Of a DNA stretch of 64,000 nucleotides, positions 9,280 through 24,200 are shown one piece after another. The DNA lies in contig JACATO010000132.1 in the NCBI GenBank assembly GCA_018389105.1, forward strand, positions 3,112,501-3,176,500, given 5' to 3'. The DNA comes from Nautilus pompilius (Eukaryota > Mollusca > Cephalopoda > Nautilida > Nautilidae). The notes under the pieces are model-generated. The model worked only from the letters and a program-made list of their open reading frames with translations. It was not told the DNA's origin and searched no databases. Both the position numbers and the translations under genes were made by a program. How positions within the stretch are numbered: position 1 is the first letter of the stretch; every line of letters starts with the position of its first letter.

Positions 9280-12200
9280 GTAAGTAAAGAAACGAAACTT
9301 GCCAACTCGCTGACGTCTCCGACCGATTAGGGAAAATAGTGCCGAAACGGTCCGTGCTAATTTGGGTGTAGTTCCGCAAGTCTTAGGGACGGTGGGCGCA
9401 ATAATACGCTCGGCTTCATTCACCGGGAGGAGCGACGCTGAACAAGCCCGGCACAAAATGTTGGTATTCTTACTCGGCCGTGATCTTTGAACCGCCAGAG
9501 TCTGTGGAGTGATACATGCCGGACGTTTTGGGAACGAAAACGCCGGCGGTTGTTCGTGATGCGACCCCGCCAACCGTTGGCGGTGCTGCCGAGTACGGCC
9601 TGGTCTCGCTGAGGAGATGATGCCATGGACTCCATTTTCTCATCAGGGGGGCCCCTCATCGGCGGCTGCTGTTCGCCCAACCGCGCTGTCCGTCTCCGTT
9701 TTTGCCGGCACTTACTCCTCTCCGTCCGCAGGGCCGCCGATAGAAACTCTCGTTTTTCTTTTGGGTAGGGGGTGGATAAAAGAATTAATCTGATACGAAC
9801 CGATGTCGGTCGGGTTTTCTTTTGTTGTTGTTGTTGTTGTTATTTCCTCTTTTGTTGGGAACGAAAACCGGGTGCGACGTTGGCTGTAACCCGGGGGGGA
9901 GCCTGCGCGACTGCTGTTGGTCCTCGACACTCACCTAGCCAAGAGTCCCCTCTCGGGAATTGTTGTTGTTGTTGTATCTCCTTCCCCTCCTCTCAGTAAA
10001 TAAAGGGACCGCCGCTTTGACGGCGGAGAACCAGGCCAGGCGTTGGGAAGGAGGGATAAATTGATTCGTGGTTTTTCTCTACCATGAAAAAACTGGTGGG
10101 GGGGTGGATGATGATGATGACAAAAGGTTGGCGATGGCGACTCGCTTTGGTGCACATCAGTTTATATTTCTCAGTCGTAAAAGAAGACAACCGTAAGCTG
10201 GTAGACTGCTTGGATTTCGGGTGTCTTCAGCAACTTTCTGCGCGCGGAACTGGGTCGTTGAGCTTCTTGCTGTAACCAACTGCTGACGATTTTCTCGGTC
10301 AGATATGACAATTTGGAACTGATACGAGTGTCTTGGTGCCTCCCAACTACCAGACAATACCAAAGCAGATGCGCGCGTGATTATTCTACGTCTTGGTCAA
10401 GTCTGCTTATGCATAATAATTCGAGTTCATGGCAGTGGGGCAGGATTAACCCTCTCATTTTTGGGATATTCTAGTTTTAAATATCATAATAGAATGTAAT
10501 AAATTTACAATTGCATACTGTTTTTGGGAAATCGGACAGTTTCAATATTTCAATCTAGATTAATTGTCTTATGTCTAACTGGTTTTAATTACATTATTGA
10601 TATCCATAAAAATGGTGTCCCAAAAAAATGTATGGATGTATTTCTGTAGCCTAGTAAATGAAGACAGTATTGCTAGATAGAACTTTTGCTTTATACATCA
10701 GACACTTCAAACATACACTACAGTAGGTGTTCAAAATATCCTCCAACATACCTGTGGTTTTGGGGTGTAAATCTTGGCCTTAAAAAATCTTAAGATCTGG
10801 AAAGCATGGTTGTTATTGCTCTGCATTGTCCCATTCACCTACCAGTAAAGTGTTCATCAAAAATGCCTTTACATTTTGATGAAAATGCAAGGGAGTGCCA
10901 TCTTACTGGTAAAACACTTCATTTCGCTCGGGTGCAATGCTACTTATAAAGAGGTTATGGTAACAGTCACCTGTTACTGTGTCGAATAAGAATGATCCAG
11001 TGAGACCATGGGAAGAGACACTTGTCCACAGTGTGATCCCTGCCAGATCTCTCTCTCTCTCTCTTGTACAATGCCTTTGGTCTTGATTTTCTCCCTTTAT
11101 CATGTAATTGTAAGGTGGATTGGAGTTGGTGATTCATCCTCAAGGTTCTATGCACACCATCTTGGTAACAAATTTTTGGTATCACTATTATATATCTGCT
11201 GATCAAAGGGCAACCTCTCACTTGTCATTTTTGCTACACTGAAAATGGATGACACCAGGTATGCTGTTGTATTACACGGTACCATCATCTGTTAGCTTTC
11301 AAAACTAAAACTTGTCTTAACATTGAGATACAATGCCTTTGTATGGCTACATATGAAAATATGTATACATCATTTGGGGACATTGTATGTGTGTGTGTAT
11401 AATCTGTGATTAGAGATTGGTACAGGACCTAGACTTCAGTTTGCTATAATGGATTGGTACATGTATTACATCAGTACTATTTGGGAACAAACATGCATTC
11501 ACAGTAATGAGAGTTGATACAACCCTAATCTTAACCATTGATATTATGTATTTTAATATTTTATGCTCAGTCTTTAATTAGATTTCATAAAGCATTGCAA
11601 AGGTTGAGACATGTATACTCATGATAATCATCTGTCCTTATAACTTGCTGCCTTGAATACATAGGATATTTTTTTTAGATGTTTCTTAAGTTGTCATTCT
11701 GCTTGAAGATCTCTAATCCTTTTTTATAAAATTTGTAAATATTTCCTCTCATACTTTCCAATTTGTTCTTGAAATGCTTCACAAAATGTGAACTTCATAA
11801 CAAAAACAGTTGTCATTTCACCCTGTATATTAATTTGTACTACCATAATAGGATACTGGACATGTGGCAAACAGAACTCTGGGTTTTTTTTTTTTTATTT
11901 CTAGCCACAACCATTTTTTTTATCCAAGTCTTTGGATGCCACGTATTTAAAAATTCTTTCTTTCATATGTGAAACTTTTAAAATTTTCTAATGATCAATC
12001 GCTCAAGTACATTGCTTTTATACTAACAAATAATCAACCAAAATGTAAACAACAAACACATTACTTGAAAATAAGTAAATAGGTTTTCTGACTGAAACAA
12101 GTGTAATTTAAATTTTAAAATTTTGGAACAGGATAATTTTTATACATATTAATTTTTAAAATAGCAACAGTAAATTTGTTTCTTGATGAATTTAAGTTAT

Positions 12201-15200
12201 AATTTTATTTAGCTTATGAATTAGTAGAATTAAAGTTGTGAGAAAATTATTGTGTGTGTGTGCTTAATGTAACAGTGACTCATTTGCATATTGGTGAAAC
12301 TGGTGTGGTGATTGAAGTTGCAAAAGGTCTGAAGCAAATTAATAGGTGAATGGTTGGGGGGGAGAAATCCTATATATGCTAATACATGGAAATCAAAACT
12401 TGGTCTATATTTAGCACAATCTTGGACTTTCAGCTAAAAAAAAGGACAAATATTGAAGGCTTATGATAACCTAACATACAAGGTACATGATAAAAATTAT
12501 GACATTGGTATTGGTATAGAGAAAAAAAAAGATTAACATGAGGAGATATTAAAATATTTAACAAATTGTTCACTTTGTGAAGAATACTTTTATATAATTA
12601 TAGTTTCTGCTTTTCAAATAATTTTCATATTTTTTTGCTTTTTATTATTTTTGCATAGACAAATACTAACTAGATTAACTGTACACCTTTCTTCAGAAAT
12701 TACCATCTAACTAAATATTAGAATTTGAGTTTGATTCCTTTAACATAAGCTTTCATAACTGAATTTGTTTGACATTTCGTTTACTGTTAATGAAAGCATC
12801 AAGACTGTACTATGAAGTTGATTTGGTTTTAATGGAACCAACAGTTAATTTTTGCTTTTATAAGAAAATTTGTACCTGTATGTATGTATGTATTCAGTCA
12901 TGTGCACATGAAATATATTTGATATAAATACTACATCTTAAGTATTTTCTCTTTTGCCTTAGCACTTTTATAGAAATTTTAATATTGTTCAGGTTTAAAT
13001 TTTAAATACAACTTATGATTCTATAATACATTTATCCTAAGGTAACAGTATAGCATTTGTAAAAGTTTTCTCTCTCTTAAGGAAAATATTTAGGCTTATG
13101 TTATCAGGTTTAAAAGTGCTAATGAGTAATTTTATGGTTTTTATATACCAACATTATTATTACTTTTTCTTTTGCAGACTATACTCATTATATTACACAG
13201 GTTACAGATGCTGTTGTCACCTTTGTAGATCAGCCAGATGACATTCAAGTGGATCCTGATCAAACTGTTTCTTCGGTCACTCATGATGTTGCACATGCAG
13301 TATCACAATCTTTGGCACATAGTGATGTTGTTCATGCAGTTACGCAGTCTTTTGCACATAGTGATGTTGCTCATGCAGTCACACAGTCCTTGGCGCACAC
13401 TGATGTTGCTCACGCAGTCACACAATCTTTGGTGCACAGTCATGTTGATCATGCAGTGACACAATCTTTGGAAGACAGTGTTGTTGCTCAAGCAGTTACA
13501 CACTCTCTGGCACACAGTCATGTTGATCATGCAGTGACACAATCTTTGGCAGACAGTGAAATTGCTCATGCAGTGAGACAATCTTTGGAAGACAATAATG
13601 TTGCTTGTGCAGTCACACAATCCTTAGCACATAATGTAGCACGTGCTGTAGTATTTGAACAGTTGACAGAAGAAGCTAGTGACAATATTGGAGCAGTGAT
13701 ATCACCTCCAGCACAAACAACAATAATTTCACAAGCTGAAATTCACCCTCCTGTTGGAAAGGTACTACTAATGCTACTACTATATCTTTTGTAATGGGAT
13801 ATAATTATCTGCTTTTTTTTTGTATTTTTTTAACCACACTATTTTAAATAATTTAGCTATCTCACTACATTGAATCAAAACTAAAGGATAATTATATTTT
13901 ACAGAATTTTTAAATACATCAGTAAACAATTTGGGATTTGAATTATGAAATATTAATGAAAAAGAATTATTCAAACAAAAAATCATGATAAAATTAGGTG
14001 AATCATGTTATCAGAACATGTAAACCATTAATTGTGATTCAAGCTTTCATCAAAACAGCCATCTTTTATGTGAATAACCTGTGCTTATTTTGGGCATCCT
14101 GTTCAGTAGCTTTTCAAAATATTGCCTTGTGAGTAATCCCTATTCATCTTGCAAGTCATTCCATAACTGACTGACATTGGTTGGACCTTTCTTGACTCTT
14201 CGATCTAGTTCATCCCACACAAGTTCTATGGAGTTCAGATCTAGAGTTTGAAGGAACCAAACCACAGTTTTTGAGAAGTTTCCGGCAGCGTGTTTTGGAC
14301 CATCTTGTTGAAGCACACACCCATCACCTATCAAACAATGCCCTGATGGAATTGCAAAGCATTTTGTGATATCTCTACCTGCTCTCATCTGACCACAATA
14401 CTATGCATCATTGCTCCCAGGTGAAGTTCTGATAATGTTTAGCTAGTCAAGTCACTTTTTATTGTTACCACATCTAAACAAAGTGTTTCTAGCTGCTACT
14501 TTCAATCAGTCCAACCTCTCATAACCATCTTTTGGTGGTAGGTTGAAATGCTGATTGTTGCAGAGGAACTGATCATCATCTAATAATTGGCTATCTGTTA
14601 AGAATGTTAAGAAAGGGCTTGCTCCACACTTCTAAATCAGCAGCCCATCTTCCTGTTCTGTAATTTTTCTTTTTCTTCAGCCCTTTAAGTTTATGGTTGA
14701 GCCAGTTGTCTTCATTGCTTAAATAATTGTTTGCACAGCACTCTTGTAATATATACTTCCATAATTTTCTTTTGTGAATAACCAGCTTTACAAAGGGTAC
14801 CTACCGTATTACTTCATCTATAACTGCACACTAAAAAGATATAACTGCATGATGAGGTACTACAGTACCAAGCTATTATAGACATGGTTTCTCTTTCTCT
14901 CTGAGAGATTACTCCAGTTATGGAAAAATCGTTCCTTGTATGCAGTATCGACTGCAATGGTGTGACTGTTCCTTGAAAGTAATTTGCATTCTCGTTTGCG
15001 TGAGATGATCGATTTTGATGATGGGAAAGAGGTGGAGTTGGTGGAAGCCAGCGAATGATGATAGTGATAGTGAATATGAAACAGATATTGAGACTTTGGA
15101 AGATGTCATTGATGAGAAAGAACACTAGCATTTTGAATAAAATGACGAGATGGAACACAATTATCCTTTGTTTGAATTGCTTATATTAAATCGTTACCAG

Positions 15201-18200
15201 TACTGAAAGGCAGTTTTAAACGATTTGACTTTACCTCAGCTATAACAGCACGAGGTTATAGGTGTGGTGCAGGCAGTTACAGCGTTTTTATAATTTGTAC
15301 ACTAAAATAGGTATAACAACACGGTTATAGGTCAGGTAATTATGGTAATAATAATAATGACTGGAAAACTTGTCTTATGCTTCATTTCATTTGTAGGTGC
15401 ATTTCCATCTGTAAAAAAAGTAATAGCAGTCATTAATAATGAGATCCATTAATATTTATGCAAAAGAAAAGTATGGGCTAACAGTTATTGACAGTAGTAA
15501 TAACAAAAGTTATAGGATTATATGATAATATCATGCTTTCAGAATGAACTAAATTTAATATAGGAATAACTTGCTTGGTCTATAATAATGCAAAAGCTTG
15601 AAGAGATAGCATTGTCATGTTTAATGGTTTATGTATTTTGCTGCATAGTTCATCAGACTTATTGGCATTGTTTGCTGGGATGTGTTTTCATTAATGAAAT
15701 TGTGTTGAAAAATCCAGTGTTTTTTATGGGACTGCATTTTATATATATATATATTAACTGAAACTTAAAATCTTTAACAAAAGTAAGGAAACTGAACTAG
15801 CAATAACAGAAACATAAAAAAAAGAACATTTCAAACTAACTCAATTTATGTACAACCAGAGGTATTGTTGTTTCATGTTTTTTATATACATATACATTTT
15901 ATTTTCTTTAGGGACCATTTCGATGTGAAACGTGTGACAAGTTGTTTCACAAATGGAATCAACTACAGAGGCACATGAAAAGTCATGAAGAGGACAAACC
16001 TCATCGTTGTAATCACTGTAATACTTCCTTTAATGTGAAAAACAATTTAAAGCTTCACCTGGCAACCCATCTGGTGGAAGACCAGGAACCTACATGTCCA
16101 GAATGTGGGAAGAAATTCTCTCGCATAGCCAGTCTAAAGGCACACATCATGCTTCATGAGAAGGAGGAAAGTCTGATGTGTGCTGAGTGTGGAGATGAAT
16201 TTAGTTTACAGGTAAGTGAAATATGGTAACCTGTTAAGTTCTCATTAGTTCCTAAATTCCAAGCTGACATGTTCTGCAAATTTCAAATAGAATTCAAACA
16301 TTTGAATTTTGCTTAATGATTATTTGAATTTTCCTCCTTTCATTTTGAATCATTGTAAATAACCACACTATATTTTTATTGTTGAATTTTCTGGCAATTA
16401 ATATAGAAAATTATGTAGTACTAATTATACTGGTTTGAGGTTTGATAATACAAATAAGGCATGGTGGCAGCAAAAAAATGCTTTCATAAGAGAATGAATT
16501 TTAACGTAATTGCTTTGTTACTAGTGAATAAATTTTATTAGCAACATCTGCCTTCATTTTCTCAATTAAAAGTACCTGGTTGGGTTAGAAGTATACATCA
16601 GTAAATAACTTGTCCATGATTCTTAAACGAAACATGATTGCTCAGCACAAGTTAAAATATACCATTATACACTGTGGTTAAAGCTGATGTGGTGTTTTTG
16701 TTCAGTATTGCTTCTAAATTGTATTACTTATTCATGTCTTTTAAAAAATTGATGTATTGTGCATGTATATATATATATATTATTTTACTACTAGAGATGC
16801 TGAGCATCTTTTGGAAAGTAATTCTGGTTAAACTAATGATAAAGAAATTACACTGAAATTTTATAAATAAATTAAATTTAATGTTGACAGTTATCTTTGT
16901 TATATTTCCAGGTAGAATATTATAATACTGTCAAAGTCAGGGTATTTTGGGGTGTCAATATAATAAATAAAGAATTTCATCATTTGAAATTAAGTTATAT
17001 ACAGCTGTATCCAGAAATGTTGCATCACCAAAGAATTTTCTAATTTTACTTGATAAAGATTGAATTAAACCTGCTGAATTTGCATATTGTGTTACATTAT
17101 CATATTGGAGTGCATACTGCTTAGACGTTTTTCATATGCTTAATGGGGAATTGAGGAAACTTGAAACATGTCACAATTTGAAATCTTGTATAAATCATAA
17201 CAGGTGTGACTCATTTAGAAGTACATCTTCTAAAGGAGAAATTTTAAAGTGGTTGTGTGTACAGTGTCAAGTTATATAAGCATGAAAGAGATTTTGTTAT
17301 TGAGCAGACATTCCAATGAAATGTTTGTGACCTGTACACTATTCTGTATTTCTATCATTTATATTGAATTATATAGACAGTCTTTCTCTAACATGTAATT
17401 TTTTTGCTATTTTTTTGAGTTTCTCTTAAGAAAATGCTTATATTTCATAGGATCCAGAAATGTCAACTTTGAAGAAAATTGTTTTTAAAACAGTACATCA
17501 TTATTGTTTCTGCATCAGTTTATTAGTAATAAATTTTAAATTTTGGAATGGCTGATATATATAATTATTATTAGGCTTTGTCAAAACTAATTATGGTGTA
17601 TTTAAAACTTTTGAGAAATGCACAGAAAAGTAAAAAGATATTATAATTTGATTTCTTTGGACAAAACGAATAGGATGGGAAATAACTTGCTGTTGTTATT
17701 TACATGCTTTATCTTAATATTTTTCATATAAATTTAATTTGTATAACTCTGCTAGTAGCGAATATTTTAATGAATTTTCCTCTGTGTATAAGTCTGGGAA
17801 AAAAAGTTTGTTACTTTTATCAGTTGGCTGATTTTTCAATTAGAAAATCTTTAGTTTATTATATTGATTAAAAAATTTTGTTGGTTTAATTTTTTTTTCC
17901 ATAAAAAATGTACTGTGTTAAAACAAACTTTTAAAAATTGTGTACAGAGTCAGTTGGACAAACACATGCAAGAACACCGTGAAGAGCAGGAGGGCAGTCG
18001 CACGTATGCTTGCCGACAGTGCACTCATGAATTCCCCAAGCTGGCCTTACTGCGGAATCACATGAAACAACATTACAGAATAAAGTGAGTTGTGTTCATG
18101 CGTACAAACTGACCCAAAGTAAATATCTCTGAGGTGTAGCTGATTTTCTTCAGAGTTCTCAACAAGCAACCACATTTTTTTTGTTTTTGTATACCTATGT

Positions 18201-21200
18201 TTCGAACCTAGTTTAAAACAAGACCGGTACTTGAAATTTTAACTTTTTTATTTTTAAATATATCTGCATCAAGCATGGTTTGTGTCATCTAAGCATCCAA
18301 CAAATTAATAAATAAAGTGATTTTCTTATTGTAAGGCTTTTTTGGGTGGTGCTTCTTACAACTCCTTGGGTGAAATGAGAGAGAGTATGTACAAAAAAAC
18401 TTAAACTTACCTATACTTTGTTCAGTGATTTAATCACTATAATTCTATGAGAAAATTTTATAATATTTCTAGTAGGTAGATGTATTTCAGATATATTACC
18501 TTGTGATGCCATGTTTCAAGAAGTAAGGCTGCCAATTCATCCCCTCCAGAATCAATGACTTGACATGTTGCAACCTCACCTTATAGGAATGTCCTGACTT
18601 GTTGTGTTCAAGATTTGAGCAAAAAAATACTTAGTATTCCCAGAGATAGAGGCTTTCAGATATTGTTGAGAAAACACACACAGAAAGCTCCATGCTGTTA
18701 CAACTGGTCTTCAGACTTTCTAGCCATTCAGTGTCTCTCAAACAAATCAGGGTGCAAGCTCTCCAAACTTTCTTGGCTTAGTCATTAGCTTTAGATGATT
18801 GAGTTCATCTAATTAGTTCAATGTCCTTCACCTCTGCAAATTCCTTTCCTCCTCTACTGACCCAGGTCACAGTACGGCCATGCCAAACTCAGTAACCAGT
18901 TTACTGCCATCATAAAGATGGTTTCACATCCTCCAATGGTGTATGGTATGTGTAGATTTGTGTACAAAAAACAAACAATCTACTTGAATTTTGTAAAACA
19001 AAAACATTTTCTTAGATGACTTGAGAGTCAAAAGCAGTGACATAATCACAGAAAAGCATTTTTATTGCATGATTGATGTATGGGAAATATTATTTGGGGA
19101 TTGTTTTCAGTTTGACTGTGCCAAAATCAGAAATTATTCTGCCAAAAATTTTGCTTTTGCTCTATGTGAGATATTGTGGAATGCTAGTCTCTCCTTAATT
19201 TCCCAGAACAACAGAACAAGTCTTGTTATTGTAGTGTGTGGAACTAAATTATAAACCCAGCATCCAAAAATAAAACTTGATCAGGATTGCCTTTTTATAA
19301 AATCTCAATTTATTAAATACTTTGGTTCTATTTCAGTCACATTTTTGTTGGGGATGCCTTAAAGAAAGAAAATGGCCATTGTTTTATGTTGTAGTGGGTA
19401 GATGTCATGTCCTAAACACAAATTTATATTCCCATTTCAGTATAATGATTGAGAAAGTAAAATTAATTTCATTTAATATAAACAGTGTTTAGATAATGTT
19501 TTACTGAATGCTGGTAACTTTCACAGAAAACATGCACTCTGTTTTGGAGAGTAACATTTAGTACCAGTGCTTCGTGACTGAACTTTGATCATTGAAAGTA
19601 AAGAGGTATGGAATATTTTTAAATTACACTAAGTGTTTTATATATAAATGCATATGATGATTAATTTTTTTTTTCTGTAGAAAGTCAAAGCATTCTGAAA
19701 TGTTAATACTGCATGTACAGTAAACAGTTTGTTATAAAGTGGAAAAAGGATACTACCTGACAGTTTTGTCTGTTTATATCTATACTTTTACACCCAGTGC
19801 TACAAAATATACATCGTCTAAATATTACCTAGGACAATGTTATTCTAAGTGTTATTATTATATGACCTTAACAAACAGTACAACATAAATTTATTTACTG
19901 TGTATTTTTTTGGCTATAATTTACAGGAGCACAATACTGCAGAAGATTCTGAACTGGATGATGTTTATTATTTGCATAAATTTGATTAAAAAGAAAAGAA
20001 AGTGAATTTAAAATAACTATAACATTGACTTTTTTTTGTATTGTAAAGAAATTTCTGAATGCATTTTTTGTGAATATTATGAACAACAACAAAAATGTAG
20101 TTTCAATTTTCTGATGTTTTTCTTGCTTGCTTTTCTTGTAGAAAAATTATTGTATTTTATATCATTCCTTAATTTAACTCAATTTTTTTTTGTAGGGTGT
20201 GAAATGTTGCAAAACTTTATGTAATTAAAATAAATAAACCATCATCAGTGCTAAACAAAGTGTAGTTCCCATTTCATTTTATGTAAGCTACCTCAGTAAA
20301 CATTTCACATTATATCTTTCTCTTTTTTGCTAGATCATCATTGTCACATCGTTCATACAAGAGAAATATTGACCGTTCCAGTTTTCATCACAAATGCCAG
20401 CATTGTGGGAAATCATTCCAGAAACCTAGTCAGCTAGAAAGGCATGTTAGAATCCACACAGGTATAAGTTGTGATTGTATATAGAGCAGTACATATAATA
20501 AAACTTTGTGGTGCTGTCTCAGATAAATTTTGAATATGTATGCAGATTTAGAAATTAGGAATATCTGAAGTCTTTGCATTCTACATTCTTCAAATTTAAA
20601 AAAAAACCTACTATACACACATGTTACTCTTTTAAAGCATCACAAAAATATGGTTTAAAAATTTTCTTGTCCCTTTTGCTCATGGCAAGTTGACTTCATG
20701 CTAGGCTGATAAATTATGTCAAAGAAAAAATGTTTCTTGAATTTTTAATGGAGTGGATGGTGGCCCAATGGTTATTCAACTGGACTGCCAAGACAGAACC
20801 TGGACTCAAATTTCAGTTGGGGTCAGTTTAGTTTGGCATACCTCCCCGGTTTTGTTTCTTCTTGCTCTTCATCAGCTAGTGGGTTTCCTCCCATGTTTTA
20901 AAATGAACAATTCTAGTAGTGATTTCGGCACCGAAGTTGGAAGTGCCATCTCTCTCAACGGGGTTGTTTCCATGACAGAGATGTTATCTCTGTGCTGAGG
21001 CTGATGATGACACAACAACAACAAATTTTAATGTTGCATGAACATACTGTAAGTTATATCTTTATTCTCTTTATCTTATTGAATAATGGATGTTGAGGAT
21101 TGATGATGAAGTTATAAAATAATAAATTGCATTTTTACAAACTCTTCCAATTACTAAATCACTCCCCATAAAATTAAAAAAAAAAAAAAAAAACTTTTAA

Positions 21201-24200
21201 AGTTTCATTCAAACTGGAGTTTTAAGTTACAGGGACAAGCAAGAGACAAAAATTATTTTTTGATCTGACCTGAAATTTGTTATGCTTTTACATATGGATG
21301 TGTTTCTTTTTTAGGTGAAAGACCCTTTGCATGCCCTATCTGTGATAAATCCTTCAACCAAAAGGGAGCACTTCAGATTCACATGACCAAACACACAGGC
21401 GAACGACCTCATATGTGTGAATTCTGCTCAGCCACCTTCTCACAAAAAGGAAATCTAAGAGCACACATCCAGGTAGACTGCCAATTCTAAAATTGTACAA
21501 GCCTATATTGCATGTTCTGTTTAAGCAAAAAAAATTTGGTTAAATCTTAGCATTATTCTCTTAGAACAGATTGAAATTCCAGTATTTAGCTAAATATTTT
21601 TAACCTTAGGGACATTTTCATGATCATTAACTAATCTTGCTTCTCACACCAGATTAAATTAATGCTGTCATGCATTTTAATTAAACATTTGCTTATTCTT
21701 TGGATATTATAGACAAATTAATCCACTGGTTAATTACATCAGCAACTATCACCTTGTTATAATAAGAAATAGGGAATAACTTATTCATACAAATCCTTTT
21801 TCTGTTTTTTTTAGCGGGTTCATTCTTTAACCAAGGACTCTGACAGCCCTGCCTTTCAATGCGAAGAATGTAGCTGTGTCTTTCGCAAGCTAGGCAGTTT
21901 GAATGCGCACATAAGTCGTGCGCATTCCGAGCCAACGGTAATTATTACCAACTTAACTCTGCAGTCATTAAGAGTCTGTGGTGTTTACAGGTTTTAGCAG
22001 TGAGAGTTCACACCAAACATCACTGGTACTGGAATAAAATCAGCTCCTATCAGGCTTGTGTGGTAGCAGTTAAATTTCATTCCTGAAAAGTGCAACCAAC
22101 TGCTGCTTTCCCCCCCTTTTTTTAGGACTCTGGGAAATTGATTAGAAAATTGAAAAACCGATCAGAGTATTATTCTCATGATTTTAATAGGTTTCCTACT
22201 TAAACAGTTTAACCTCATTCTAGTAACACCCAAAAAAGTCGTACAAATCAAAATCTTCCTTTAAACCCAACATACAGAATTATTATTCTTGATGACCCAG
22301 CAAGGATTTATTGAGGTTATAATGTTTAAAATACTCCAATATTTTACACTACCTCAGAAAAAATAAAAATTATCTAGTTACATAACTGAAACTTGACTGA
22401 CACTAAAAACACTTGAAATGTGTTTTTGTATGGACAGCATACTAATTAGGAAACTGGTTAAAACTAATATCATCTTTGCGGTCATTTCAAGAATTTTCTC
22501 TCTTTTTTTATGTTTGCAATGTACAAATAGAATTAAACATCTTTTAATGTTCATAAAGTAGTCATCATGAATTGATCATTTTCTATCATAGAATTACAGT
22601 AAAAGCTTGTTGCAACATTTTATTAACCAGAAAGCTCTATTAACCAGCATTTCAAAAATTATCATACAGATCACTGATAACCAATAATCATCATCTAGAT
22701 TGACACTATCTGGACAGACCAAAAGCTCTGTAGGCTGAATATTTACTGGGCGTAATTGATGATACTGTCGGTTGTCGTCAGAGTGGTGTTACAGGTTCTC
22801 CTCCTCCATGACCACCATTGGATCTGATTGCAGTAAAAGTTGTTCTGTATTTATTGTGGATTATCAGTGTACCCATTCCACATGGTATAAAATAAACCAT
22901 CAACAAGTAAAGGTGACAAGAGGATGTTGGTGGCATGGTACTAACAATAAATCAGAAGATAGACATATGCAAGAGACTTTTGAAAGGTGAAAATAGGAAT
23001 GCTTTAATGAGGGAAATCAGAAGCTGAGGAATTGTTGTTGAGCTACACCTGCTACCCGTAACACTTTCTCAAGTTGTGATGGCATGCATTGTCAAGACTA
23101 ATTTAGTGCCTCAAGATGTGATATTTTATTATGTGATTTGATCTTCAAAATACTATTATGAACTTTTGAAAATTTGGTGCTAATGTACACTAATCTTTTT
23201 CCATAAGGGAAGCTTAGTCTTAGAACTAATGAACATTGTATATATATGGCAGATCACTTCGTCAGATGTGTAGTCAAGTTGTTAATATACAATTGCTAAA
23301 TGAACCATATGTGTGTGACAAAAGCTGTTTAGTTAAAATTATTTTTTAAAAAATTGATAAAGAAAATTTATCCAGTTTCCAAATTCCATTTGAAATGATT
23401 TAAAGTAATTTCTATTTTTTCCAATTAGAAATGTTTCTCATAAAATTTTTAAAATTTCTACAATATATTAAAAAAAACATTCAAAATGCAATAAGTTCTT
23501 AAAATTAGTGTAATTTTACAAATGCAGAATTGTGAGAATTTTTTAAAAAATTATTTTACGAGTAATAAGTAATACAGGTAAGATGACAGAGATTTTAAAA
23601 AATGCAGGGTTGCCTGTAAGATAATGCTATTTTATCAGCACCAAACTTAATAATTGTTTTTAAGGAATTACCAACACAAGTAGAAGTTCGGCGGGTTACA
23701 GATAATGATAAGAGTCTGAGTGACACAATTCACCAGCTTCTAGAACTCTCTGAACCAGTTCAGCCAGGTACAAAAAATGGCCAGCTGTTGCAGGGAGACC
23801 AGGGTTCTCAAAATTCAAACAGCCAGGTAAGCTCACTTGGATATGGATTCTTGGTATAGTGATGAAAAATATATTATTTATTATTATTTAATGGCCAAGT
23901 TTTGACCATTTGTCATCACTCAGAGAATTAATTTTAATAAGATCATGAAAATGTCTGTACAGAATAACTAAAAAGATAAAAAATAATTTTACATATTTCA
24001 TGATTATCTACATCTACATATTTTCAAAATGGCAGGCCTCTATAAAAGAGTTGGCTGCATTTTTTATTTGTTTGGGTCATTTGATTTGATTAATTTTAGA
24101 TGCAGATGACCAGGCAGCTTCATAATCTTTCTCTCTCTCAAATATCACAGAAAATGTGTTGCTAGAAATTAACAAGTTGTCTTGTTATACCAAACAGCTA

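Larger units (their letters stand above)
9125..10380. promoter_or_regulatory. CpG-rich promoter island of the ZNF236-like gene
   Basis: CpG dinucleotides are frequent here (for example ccggacgttttgggaacg, gacggcggagaac) and scarce elsewhere in the window. The island covers the 5' UTR, exon 1 and the first 1.1 kb of intron 1, as expected for an unmethylated housekeeping-type promoter. It also contains (GTT)n runs at about 9822-9841 and 9959-9975. Confidence 0.7.

Noticed and set aside
9250-9680. Overlapping minus-strand open frames of 86-107 codons
   Set aside because: They lie in the CpG island, where stop codons are rare by composition, and resemble no protein. Only the splice donors there were kept as a lead.
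13303-13620. Minus-strand open frame of 105 codons with repeated Cys/His/Met pattern
   Set aside because: It is the reverse of the coding tandem repeat in exon 2; the repeat alone keeps the other strand open.
16700-16860. Hydrophobic short open frame in intron 3
   Set aside because: AT-rich translation gives Phe/Leu/Ile/Tyr-rich peptides by composition; it has no splice or start support.
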